Assembly (NCBI GenBank): GCA_045617405.1
Contig: JAZLIL010000191.1
Coordinates: forward strand, 1-21,158
Source of the DNA: JAZLIL01 sp045617405
GTDB taxonomy: Bacteria > Bacillota > Clostridia > Lachnospirales > Lachnospiraceae
Direction of reading: 5' to 3'
DNA length: 21,158 bases
Both the position numbers and the translations under genes were made by a program. Each line of letters starts with the position of its first letter. Within the stretch, counting starts at the first letter, position 1. Of this stretch, positions 13,575 to 21,158 are shown one piece after another. The notes beneath the pieces are model-generated. The model had not been told where the DNA came from. It saw only the letters and a program-made list of their open reading frames with translations, and did not search any database.

Positions 13575-16500
13575 CTATTCAACACTCATCGTTTCGCCAA
13601 AGCAAAACGAGTAAATCAGTTTTTCCTTTACCTTCTTTGAAAGAATCCTCTCTATCGCTTCCGCATAGAGCTCAAGCTGTGCCTTGTAGCGCCTGATAAG
13701 AAGCCCCCTGTCATTTTCCGGTACCCTGTCTGTTTTGTAATCGAGGAGCACAATTCCACCTTCCTCTTCAAAGAACACATCTATAATTCCCTGCACAAGC
13801 ACCTTCTCAGTATCAGGGTAGCTTTCGTCGACCCTCGAAGCTTCAATCTGCATAACGAACGGCTGCTCAACCTTCATTTTCCCGTTTGCCGCTGCCTTTC
13901 GCATTCTTGCCGCAATCGGGCTCTCAAAGAATTTTGCAAATTTGTTTTTGTCAATCATGTCACATTCGTCAGTGGTAATGATACTCCTTTTAACAAGCTC
14001 TGCCAATCCTTCTTCAAGTGTTTTTTCGTCCGTCACCCTTGTAAAATCAAGGATCGCAAGCACCCTGTGGTAGAGCGTACCTCTGAGTGCCCCGCCTGAG
14101 GGTGTCTGCGCTTTTGCCATGCCTCCTGAGGGTGTCTCCGTTTGTTTCGTGCCTCCTGAGGATGTCTCCGTTTGTTTCGTGCCCCCTGAGGATGTCTCCG
14201 TTTGTTTCGTGCCTCCTGAGGATGTCTCCGCTTGTGTTACGACGCCGGGCGCCTCTTCGCCAACAGGCTCCTTCGAAACGTCGGTCACTTCAAACATGGC
14301 ATCCTCTTCGAGCATGCTCTTCTTCTTTATAAAGGAAACAGACACCTTCACAGGTATGTTCTCATCCCTGCCGACGTAGGTGTAATCTCTTGCTTCCTTA
14401 AGGCTTCTAAGATAATCATCCGAAAGCGGAGCCTCGTTCCCGTTCTTCTTCTCCTCACTGTTACCGTTTCCGATACAACCTGTCAGGCGAAGTTCTTCGG
14501 GACGCAAAACCTTCACGTCAAAATATTTATTGTTAATGGCAAAGGGCGCTATAAGATCAAGATAATTGTTTATCCTGACGAGTCTTCCATAGGAAAGCGG
14601 ACTGTCTCCCGCTTCAATGCACACCTTGCTCCACTCATCAAGTTTCCTGTCTGAGTTTTTGGCCGTTCCGACGATAATCAGCTTTTCCCTTGCCCTCGTA
14701 AGTGCAACATAAAGTACTCTCAGCTGTTCGCCGCGCTCATCATTGTTTATTCTGCAGGAAATCGCCTTTTTAAAGAGCGTTTCCCGTTTTGTCCTCTTCT
14801 CAAGATCAATCCTGTCACCGCTGATGCCAAGCTCGGGATGAATAAGAACGCTTCCCGAGGCATCCATCGTATTGTACCTTGATGCCGAATCGGCAAGAAA
14901 AACAACAGGATACTCAAGTCCTTTGCTTCCGTGAACGGTCATTACTCTGACAACATTACCGTTTTCCACGGAGGCTTCTCCGTAATCGCAGTCATATTCA
15001 GTGATTCTCTCCACGTAGCGGAGGAAACTGAACAGACCCGAATAGCTTGTCTCCTCGAAGCTTACCGCAAGAGACGAGAGCATCTCAAGGTTTGCCCTTC
15101 GCTGCTTTCCTGCCGGCATGCAGGATGCATAGGCAAAAAAGCCCGTCCGGTTGTAAATCTCCCTGAGCAGTTCGGCTACCGACAGATACGGTCTGATTTT
15201 TCTAAGGTCGTCAATCAGTTCAAAAAACGCCGCAAGCTTCTTTTTCACCTCAGCGTCTTCACTGTCGTTTTCGACATACGCTCTGGCCATGTCGGAAAGA
15301 TGACGTTTCCCGCCGCCTGCAATCCTGATAAGTGCAAGCTGCTCTGCTTTAAAGCCGCAGATTGGTGAATAAAGCACGCCCGCAAAGGGAATGTCCTGCT
15401 TTTCGTTGTCGATCACTCTTAAAAGATCGAGAATAATCCTCACCTCATATGTGTTGAAAAAGCCGCTCTTTGACACCGCAGCGCAGGGAATTCCCCTTTC
15501 CATAAGCTTATTCACGTAAACATCGGATTTCGCTCTCACCGACCTGAGCAGGATTACGATATCGCTGTAGCAGAGCGGTCTGAATCCACCCTTCCCATCG
15601 GGAATCAGCATGCCGTTCTTTTTATCCGTGAGCTCGCCGATTCTCTTTGCTATCGCCGCTGCCTCAAGTTCTCTTGCGCTTTTCTCCGAAGCCTCGTCTT
15701 CCGTCTCATCACCTGTCAGAATAATCTCTTCCGTTTCTTCTGATTCTCCCCCGTCTGATGCGGGATCGACCAGGATAAGCTCTGCCTTCTCCAAAAGACA
15801 GCTTTCGCACGAAGGTACCACGGTCCATGCGTCCCCGCGTCCCGGGCAGAGCCTCGCTCTCCCGTCGTAGCTGACATCGCCCACCGCTTCAGTCATAATC
15901 TTTTCAAATACAGAGTTAATCGCCTCAAGGACTACGCCACGGCTTCTGAAATTCTTTCCAAGATCAATCCTTCTGTTGATTGACAATCCGTCAGAATCAT
16001 CCATCTCACAGGCAAAGCTTTTGTACTTTTCATTGAAGATTGAAGGTCTTGCTTTCCTGAATCTGTAGATGCTCTGCTTGATGTCGCCAACCATGAACAA
16101 ATTCGGAAGATTACCGGGTTCTCCCGCAATCACGTGGAAAATTTTGTCCTGAAGGTCGTTCGAATCCTGATACTCGTCGCACATTATCTCGCAGAGGCTT
16201 CTGCGAAGCTCGAGTGCAGGCGGAAGCGGAGCATACTTCCCGTCCTTCTTTTCGGCAAGAATCCGAAGGGCAAAGTGCTCGATGTCGCCAAAATCAACAA
16301 CATTTCTCTTTCTTTTTGCCGCAGCGAACTTCTCCGAAAACATCCTGACTGTGTCAATAAGCGTCTCAAACACCGTCGCCGTTTTGTTAAGATCCGAGAT
16401 AACGTCCCCTGCCGGCAGTAAAAAGAACTGCGCCACGTTTTTCTTTAAGATATCCTTGTTATCATCCCTGCAGCTCTTTGCTGCATCCTTGATTACCGGA

Positions 16501-17372
16501 TCGTATCCCTTCTTCGCACGCGGAAGCGTATCAAAGGACGCGGATGCAGCAAGCTCCCTGACCCGTGTGTAGTCTCCGTTTGCCTCTAGAAGCCTCGCGG
16601 CAAACGCCTTCTCCTGTTCAAAAACAGGGATATAAGAAGCAATCCCCTCGTCCGTCATCGCGAGTCGTATTCCCTCTTCGTAGCGTGCAATGCAATCTGT
16701 AAGGAGCTTTTCAACATGTGAAAAGATGTACTTCATCCACTCCTTGCCGTTAAGATCGTTTTCGTCCTTCGCTCTGAGGTCGGACGCGATTCTGCCCAGC
16801 CATTCTTCGGGATCGGCAAAACTGTCAGCCTCGCCGTAGAGCTTCAAAACAAGCTCACCGATTTTCTCATCGGAATTCTTCCCCGAATAACTCTCTACAA
16901 GGCGCAAAAAGCTCTCACTGCCGTTCATATAAAGTTCCTCAAGCAGTTCGTCCAGACAGTCCCTTTTGAGCATGGCAAGCTCGTTCTCATCGGCGACCCT
17001 GAACGACGGATCGAGATCAATCAGATGAAAATACCCCCTTACAACCTCAAGACAGAACTTGTCTATTGTCATAATCCGCGCATTGTTCAGAAGAACAAGC
17101 TGGCGCTTAAGATGCTCGTTATCAGGCTCAAGCGTCACCTTCTCCGCTAATGCCCTGCCAAGGCGCCCCTTCATCTCCTCCGCCGCCGCTCTCGTAAACG
17201 TCACAACAAGAAGAGAATCGACATCGTAAGGGTGCTCTCCCTCCGAGATTATCCGCAGTATTCGCTCTATAAGAACCGCCGTCTTTCCCGATCCCGCTGC
17301 CGCAGAAACAAGCAGATTTCTGCCCCTTGTCATGAAAACCTTCTTCTGTTCGTCAGTCCATTTTCCGGCCAT
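13575..17372 (-). CDS. addA: ATP-dependent helicase-nuclease AddA
   Basis: A 1265-residue UvrD-family 3'-5' helicase with a C-terminal RecB-type nuclease, one half of the AddAB complex that resects double-strand breaks up to Chi and loads RecA. Motifs: Walker A AAAGSGKT (24-31), motif Ia VVTFTRAAAEEM, Walker B CDEYQDSND near 397-405, DIKQSIYRFR near 440, motif V MTVHGSKGLE near 810 and motif VI LYVALTRARE near 885. The nuclease shows GTLYHRVL, IIDVFF with Asp1198, LLDYKTD with Asp1211 and Lys1213, and QLELY with Gln1232. Two unusual stretches are an acidic segment in the middle of the helicase and a 10-residue tandem repeat (about 1045-1094) just before the nuclease. GAGGG precedes the ATG by 6 nt. 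addB ends 54 bp upstream. Confidence 0.97.
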   Translation of the reverse strand: MAGKWTDEQKKVFMTRGRNLLVSAAAGSGKTAVLIERILRIISEGEHPYDVDSLLVVTFTRAAAEEMKGRLGRALAEKVTLEPDNEHLKRQLVLLNNARIMTIDKFCLEVVRGYFHLIDLDPSFRVADENELAMLKRDCLDELLEELYMNGSESFLRLVESYSGKNSDEKIGELVLKLYGEADSFADPEEWLGRIASDLRAKDENDLNGKEWMKYIFSHVEKLLTDCIARYEEGIRLAMTDEGIASYIPVFEQEKAFAARLLEANGDYTRVRELAASASFDTLPRAKKGYDPVIKDAAKSCRDDNKDILKKNVAQFFLLPAGDVISDLNKTATVFETLIDTVRMFSEKFAAAKRKRNVVDFGDIEHFALRILAEKKDGKYAPLPPALELRRSLCEIMCDEYQDSNDLQDKIFHVIAGEPGNLPNLFMVGDIKQSIYRFRKARPSIFNEKYKSFACEMDDSDGLSINRRIDLGKNFRSRGVVLEAINSVFEKIMTEAVGDVSYDGRARLCPGRGDAWTVVPSCESCLLEKAELILVDPASDGGESEETEEIILTGDETEDEASEKSARELEAAAIAKRIGELTDKKNGMLIPDGKGGFRPLCYSDIVILLRSVRAKSDVYVNKLMERGIPCAAVSKSGFFNTYEVRIILDLLRVIDNEKQDIPFAGVLYSPICGFKAEQLALIRIAGGGKRHLSDMARAYVENDSEDAEVKKKLAAFFELIDDLRKIRPYLSVAELLREIYNRTGFFAYASCMPAGKQRRANLEMLSSLAVSFEETSYSGLFSFLRYVERITEYDCDYGEASVENGNVVRVMTVHGSKGLEYPVVFLADSASRYNTMDASGSVLIHPELGISGDRIDLEKRTKRETLFKKAISCRINNDERGEQLRVLYVALTRAREKLIIVGTAKNSDRKLDEWSKVCIEAGDSPLSYGRLVRINNYLDLIAPFAINNKYFDVKVLRPEELRLTGCIGNGNSEEKKNGNEAPLSDDYLRSLKEARDYTYVGRDENIPVKVSVSFIKKKSMLEEDAMFEVTDVSKEPVGEEAPGVVTQAETSSGGTKQTETSSGGTKQTETSSGGTKQTETPSGGMAKAQTPSGGALRGTLYHRVLAILDFTRVTDEKTLEEGLAELVKRSIITTDECDMIDKNKFAKFFESPIAARMRKAAANGKMKVEQPFVMQIEASRVDESYPDTEKVLVQGIIDVFFEEEGGIVLLDYKTDRVPENDRGLLIRRYKAQLELYAEAIERILSKKVKEKLIYSFCFGETMSVE
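14091..14238 (-). repeat. 30-bp tandem repeat inside addA encoding a Ser/Gly/Thr linker
   Basis: Nearly five copies of a 30-bp unit lie end to end, with phase boundaries at 14100, 14130, 14160, 14190 and 14220. The inner copies differ by one or two bases and the outer copies by more. They encode the 10-residue unit TETSSGGTKQ, ending in variants with TPSGG, and sit between the helicase part and the nuclease domain, most likely as a flexible tether. Three units carry AGGAGG, identical to a strong ribosome binding site, on the coding strand. The unit length is a multiple of three, so copy changes keep the frame. Confidence 0.92.
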
Positions 17373-17426
17373 ATTAAACCCTCACGCACATTTTGCCTGT
17401 CTGTCTTATCCCTCTTCACGAAAAAC

Positions 17427-20400
17427 TCATCTGTTCCGGTTCTCCCGAAGTATGGCACTGTAGGCTTCTTTCGGCGTCATCTTCATCATCCTGTTTACTT
17501 TGGCACCTGGAAGTTTAACGTCAAACCTGCAGATTCCTTTGAATGCGCAGTAACTGCAGGCATTCCTGTTTCCGTAGCTGTACGGCTTTATCGAGGCATC
17601 ACCCGACCTGATTCCGTCTGCAAGCTCGTCCAGCTTGTTTCTCTCAAATCTGAAAATCTCGTCGTACTCCTCGTTTGAAGCTACCTTTGACTTTCCTGTA
17701 ATCTCACCCTTCCTGATTGATACACCGATGTAGGGAGAATCATACTGGATATACACTCCGTCGTCGCCCTTCCTGATTCCGTGATCCGAAAGATGGTTGA
17801 TTGCATTGTCCCTCTGTGAGACTCCGCGAAGGCATAGAGCCTCGACTATACGCTCATCCGCATCGTCACCATCCTCCACAATCGGATCGTCAATCCCGTA
17901 GTAATACATTCCGGCAGGCTTTGCCGAAAAGCTGTCCGTCACGTAATCGAGATAGACTCCGAGCTGAAGCTGAAGTCCGTGATAAAGCTCCGCCATATTA
18001 AAATCTTTCCCGGATGATTTATAATCGATTACTCTCGCATATTTTACGCCGTCCTTCTCGCAGATATCGATTCTGTCAATCTTTCCCGTCATCCTCATAT
18101 ACTGCCCGGCGTACTCGAACTTTCTCTCGTACTCTGCGGGTTCGAAATCACCTGCCTCAATCTGCTTTGCGATTACCGTCATCGTTCTTGACACAATGCG
18201 CGAAAGCCTTTCTGCAAGATAAACATTTCGCTTTGAATCCTCAAAGATACCGTTTCCGTTCTCGCCGATTGCCTGTTTAACAGCCCGCAGACCATACCCC
18301 GCAAGCTCAGCTTCGGATAGTCCATGCCAGGAACGGCCGTCCTCTCTGATAAAACAGCCCGCCAGTTCAACAGCTCTGTGGTAGATATTTCCAATGTCAA
18401 GCGAATCGATAGAGTAACGGTCACGATCCCTAAGTCCGAGCCCGTAGCTTAAAAAGTGTGAAAAAGCACAGGAAACATATCTCTCAAGTCTCGTAATACT
18501 TCCTCTGATAACGTCGTCATAGAGTCTTGCTGCCGTCTGCGTTGTCATTCCCTCCTCGGAAAGAGAAAACGAAAGTGCCCTGTCGACAACATCCATCAAA
18601 TCTTCCCTCTCGGTCCTGAACATGTCCTCAAGCAAAGCCTGCGTCCCGTTCCTTTCGCCTGCCGCAAGTTCTGTAATCAGCCGGGAAAAACCCCTGTCCG
18701 TAGAAAGGCAGATTTCCGGAATCGATGTGTCGGGCGATGTGATTTTGGGGAGAATATCATTTACCCTTGAAAGAAGATATGAAGGCGGTGTCTCCTTTCC
18801 CTCCGAATCCCCCTTGTGTCTGTAGAGGAAAAGCAGTTCCGACGGTTTTGTCATCGTCAGGTAAAGGTAGAATTCCGCCCGTCCACCTGCCTCTCTTCTT
18901 GTCGGCGCCAGCTCAAACGCCTTGTCGTGAAGGAGCTGTCTGTCCGCATCGGAGAGAATTCCGCCGCCCGAATAGGGTTTTGGAACAAGTCCTTCGTTCA
19001 ATCCGAGGAAAAACAGTACACGAACGTTTTCCAACCTTGTTCTCGTAGTGTCACCGACAATTACACAGTCGCTCGAAAAAGGCGGGCGTCTAAGCTTGGC
19101 CTCCTTGAAGCCCGTATCAAGGATGTCGGCAAATTCCTCGTTTGAAATGATTTCGTCACCAATAAGCCCGTCCACGTGTTCAAACATCGAAAGAATGCAG
19201 CCAACCACCTCATCATCCCCGTCTTTAGCAACTGACTCAATAAAAGCCTTAAGAGCCTGCAGCTTTTTGCCGACACACAGCTCGCCGTCACGAATTGCAT
19301 CATAAACAGGCCTCAGTACCTCAAGGATGGCTGACTTAGTCTCTTCCATCCCTTCATAGGGCTCAAGACCGTTTCTGTACTTTTTCTTCCAGGGCTTCTC
19401 CCACGCCGAAATTCCTCTTACGCCGTGGGCTATACAGTAGTTCTCGATCTCCTCAATTGCGTCGCGGTCAACCTTGAGGACCTGACACTTAAAGAATCTG
19501 AAAGTACTGTCGTAATCAAAATCCTTCACTGAAAGCTCAATCAGAGCACGTAGTGCCTCAACAACCGGTTGTCCGAGAATACTTCTGTTCTCATCGATAA
19601 AGCAGCTGATTCCGGCCCTTTCAAATTCCTCTTCACAAAGCCTTGCATACTCGGAAACACTTCCGCTGACAACTGCGATGTCCGAAAGCTTCATTCCTTT
19701 CGTTCTTGTCAGATTTCTGATTCTTGAAGCACAGTCTGTGACTTCGCTCCTGCGATCGGGAAGTTCAACTCTGAAAACACCCGTCGGAACCTTTTCAAGC
19801 TTCACAACCGGATATCGGAAAAGATGCTTTTCTATGTGGCAAAGCTCCTCAGAGCCTTCAAACCTCTTAGGGCTTCCTTCGAGAAGCATCACCTCGATGC
19901 CACTTTCCGCCCCCGTTGCCGCGCTGCCGGTCTTTTTGCCGCCTTGCGTACCTGTTACTGCGCTATCGGTTTTATCACTGGCATTTCCGGCCCCTTTTGC
20001 AATCTCGGTGAGACGGCTTATCATCTGATAGCTCATATAAAAAAGATTGTGGTCGGAAAGCTCCCTCCCGTAAAATGCCGGCTCCATGGTCACCGTAACG
20101 ATAACCTTGGCCGCATTTCTCATAAGTCCCTCTATCAGCCTGTACTGGGGCGGCGTGAATCCCGTAAATCCGTCAAAGCAGACGACGCTCCCCCTTATCA
20201 GCTTCGACACGCTGACATTTTCTATAAGCCTGTCGAGAATCTCCTCATTGGTAATATAACGTTCGCTCAAAAAATCCCTGAAAGCCCCGTAGATGACACG
20301 CATATCGGAAAGCTTGGCATAGAGAAGCGGCTTATCAAAAGCTGCCTCGCGCATTGCATCGATATCCTCGGGAGTAATGTCGTACTGAAAAAACTCGGCA

Positions 20401-20777
20401 ATCATCGACTTGATTTCGTCCACGAAGCCCGCCTTCCTAATGTTCCCTCCGTAGCAGACAAGCTCGGATTTGTGCTCCTTCAGAACTTTTCTCACAATCA
20501 GGCTTTTCCCGAGATCGTCGAGTGCCGTCTCCTGTCCGATACCGAGTTCCTCAAGCACTCTGTAGGCAAGGCGCAGGAAACTTAAGACATCAATGTTCAT
20601 GATGCCGCCGCCCTCTGCCTTTTCCACAAGGCGCTTCTGTGTTGAAAGAGTAAACTGTTCGGGAACTATCACCAGATAATTTCTGTCGGGCGAAGCCGCA
20701 GCTTCCGAAGTGATTTTTTCGAAAAGCTTCTCAGATTTTCCGGCTCCCGACGAACCAATAATCAGACGTAACCCCAT
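17427..20777 (-). CDS. addB: ATP-dependent nuclease subunit AddB
   Basis: A 1116-residue partner of AddA. It has an N-terminal Walker A GSSGAGKS (8-15), an inactivated-helicase-like middle part that in this family reads Chi, and a RecB-type nuclease with IDYKSSG and QLQLGVYLDY. A four-cysteine iron-sulphur site staples the nuclease domain: Cys770 (VSCAF) with Cys1074, Cys1077 and Cys1083 (CSYCAFKGIC), the same C-x2-C-x5-C spacing as known AddB proteins. A Gly/Ser/Thr/Ala-rich stretch near residues 264-294 looks like an inserted loop. The start at 20777 has GGAGG 4 nt upstream. An upstream in-frame TTG at 20795 would place the ribosome binding site inside the gene and is rejected. It is followed by addA and preceded by uvrC, giving a repair operon. 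Confidence 0.96.
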   Translation of the reverse strand: MGLRLIIGSSGAGKSEKLFEKITSEAAASPDRNYLVIVPEQFTLSTQKRLVEKAEGGGIMNIDVLSFLRLAYRVLEELGIGQETALDDLGKSLIVRKVLKEHKSELVCYGGNIRKAGFVDEIKSMIAEFFQYDITPEDIDAMREAAFDKPLLYAKLSDMRVIYGAFRDFLSERYITNEEILDRLIENVSVSKLIRGSVVCFDGFTGFTPPQYRLIEGLMRNAAKVIVTVTMEPAFYGRELSDHNLFYMSYQMISRLTEIAKGAGNASDKTDSAVTGTQGGKKTGSAATGAESGIEVMLLEGSPKRFEGSEELCHIEKHLFRYPVVKLEKVPTGVFRVELPDRRSEVTDCASRIRNLTRTKGMKLSDIAVVSGSVSEYARLCEEEFERAGISCFIDENRSILGQPVVEALRALIELSVKDFDYDSTFRFFKCQVLKVDRDAIEEIENYCIAHGVRGISAWEKPWKKKYRNGLEPYEGMEETKSAILEVLRPVYDAIRDGELCVGKKLQALKAFIESVAKDGDDEVVGCILSMFEHVDGLIGDEIISNEEFADILDTGFKEAKLRRPPFSSDCVIVGDTTRTRLENVRVLFFLGLNEGLVPKPYSGGGILSDADRQLLHDKAFELAPTRREAGGRAEFYLYLTMTKPSELLFLYRHKGDSEGKETPPSYLLSRVNDILPKITSPDTSIPEICLSTDRGFSRLITELAAGERNGTQALLEDMFRTEREDLMDVVDRALSFSLSEEGMTTQTAARLYDDVIRGSITRLERYVSCAFSHFLSYGLGLRDRDRYSIDSLDIGNIYHRAVELAGCFIREDGRSWHGLSEAELAGYGLRAVKQAIGENGNGIFEDSKRNVYLAERLSRIVSRTMTVIAKQIEAGDFEPAEYERKFEYAGQYMRMTGKIDRIDICEKDGVKYARVIDYKSSGKDFNMAELYHGLQLQLGVYLDYVTDSFSAKPAGMYYYGIDDPIVEDGDDADERIVEALCLRGVSQRDNAINHLSDHGIRKGDDGVYIQYDSPYIGVSIRKGEITGKSKVASNEEYDEIFRFERNKLDELADGIRSGDASIKPYSYGNRNACSYCAFKGICRFDVKLPGAKVNRMMKMTPKEAYSAILRENRNR
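19895..19985 (-). repeat. Low-complexity, imperfectly repeated loop in addB
   Basis: This part of addB encodes a Gly/Ser/Thr/Ala-rich segment in which TDSAVTG and TGSAATG are two versions of one short unit. The matching DNA is GTTGCCGCGCTGCCGGT and GTTACTGCGCTATCGGT, identical at 13 of 17 bases. It probably forms a disordered loop in the helicase-like half of AddB. Confidence 0.5.
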
Positions 20778-20816
20778 AGCACCTCCAATAGTCAACCGAC
20801 AACACCGCCGGGCATC

Positions 20817-20835
20817 TTCCGGTTACCGGCCGGAA
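20817..20835. other. GC-rich hairpin between uvrC and addB
   Basis: TTCCGG and CCGGAA can pair over 6 bp around seven bases, and CCGGTTACCGG inside it is a smaller palindrome. No T tract follows on either strand, so it is not a normal intrinsic terminator. I see no sigma-A promoter in the 75-bp gap, which suggests that addB is transcribed through from uvrC. The hairpin may affect mRNA stability. Confidence 0.35.
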
Positions 20836-20852
20836 AGCTGCCTGAAGACGTA

Positions 20853-21158
20853 TCATTTGTGAAAGAATTCGTAGACCTTCTGCGCTGAAAGCGCATTCAT
20901 TGACGCAACCGCGGCAAGCTCTTCGACGCTTGCTTCCTTGAGTGCTTCGAGTGAGACGAAGTGCTTCATGAGCGCGCGACGGCGCTTCTCGCCCACGCCT
21001 TCAATGTCGTCGAGGATAGAATGAACCTGCGTTTTGCTTCTTAAACTTCTGTGGTACTCAATGGCAAATCTGTGAGTCTCATCCTGAATTCTTGTGATTA
21101 GCTTAAACATCTCACTTCTGGTATCTATTGGCAGCTCAATGTTATTATAGTAAATTCC
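20853..21158 (-). CDS. uvrC: Excinuclease ABC subunit UvrC, C-terminal part
   Basis: The last 101 residues of UvrC; the reading frame runs off the right edge with no start in the window. It includes the end of the C-terminal RNase-H-like nuclease domain (GIYYNNIELPIDTRSE, then ITRIQDETHRFAIEYHR, where the conserved His/Asp region lies) and a helix-hairpin-helix DNA-binding tail with IEGVGEKRRRALMKHF. UvrC makes the 3' and 5' incisions in nucleotide excision repair with UvrA and UvrB. A Met at 21110 is internal, because the upstream codons continue the family sequence. addB follows after 75 bp on the same strand. Confidence 0.95.
   Translation of the reverse strand, partial: GIYYNNIELPIDTRSEMFKLITRIQDETHRFAIEYHRSLRSKTQVHSILDDIEGVGEKRRRALMKHFVSLEALKEASVEELAAVASMNALSAQKVYEFFHK

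Noticed and set aside
19824..20585. Long plus-strand reading frame of 253 codons opposite addB
   Set aside because: It is the shadow of the codon bias of addB; there is no ribosome binding site or family feature, while addB is unmistakable.
20796..20852. GC-rich hairpin after uvrC considered as a terminator
   Set aside because: No T tract follows the stem on the minus strand and no promoter for addB is evident, so read-through is more likely.

Overview
The window looks like chromosomal DNA of a Gram-positive bacterium of class Clostridia, probably Lachnospiraceae. The basis is protein resemblance from memory plus family content: AddAB instead of RecBCD, a meso-diaminopimelate dehydrogenase, a CIRCE-controlled clpB, Hsp33, and strong AGGAGG-type ribosome binding sites with sigma-A promoters. 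Nothing marks it as a mobile island: there is no integrase, transposase, tRNA gene or CRISPR array, and base composition looks even.

Layout, left to right. Positions 1-193 hold no convincing gene but carry two DnaA-box-like 9-mers and repeated ACTACAT motifs. A terminator (194-229) ends a leftward heat-shock-type operon, clpB followed by an esterase/metallo-beta-lactamase-fold fusion gene that overlaps it by 4 bp. This operon is driven by a consensus promoter embedded in a CIRCE element (4471-4513). Next is ddh (leftward), divergent from a methionyl-tRNA-synthetase-like gene (rightward). The two promoters face away from each other across a short region with repeated CAAAAACGT motifs. This pair is flanked by two terminators with the same GGCAGCGG stem core (4537-4575 and 7835-7863).

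Everything from 7864 to the right edge reads leftward. In order of transcription it is uvrC (3' end only), addB, addA, a YqeM-like SAM methyltransferase, hslO (Hsp33), cheY-like (own promoter and terminator), a degenerate cytoplasmic histidine-kinase-like protein, an M18 aminopeptidase, and dut. The genes are tightly packed, with ribosome binding sites often inside the end of the gene before.

Functionally the right half joins DNA repair (UvrC, AddAB), nucleotide-pool hygiene (dUTPase), redox stress (Hsp33) and a small signalling pair. The left half is protein-folding stress (ClpB), lysine/cell-wall precursor synthesis (Ddh) and an unusual class I aminoacyl-tRNA synthetase. No clearly new multi-gene system is visible. 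The most unusual items are the MetRS-like enzyme with altered signature residues, the two-enzyme fusion under HrcA-type control, the histidine-kinase-like protein lacking its glycine boxes and HPt histidine, and a 30-bp tandem repeat inside addA.
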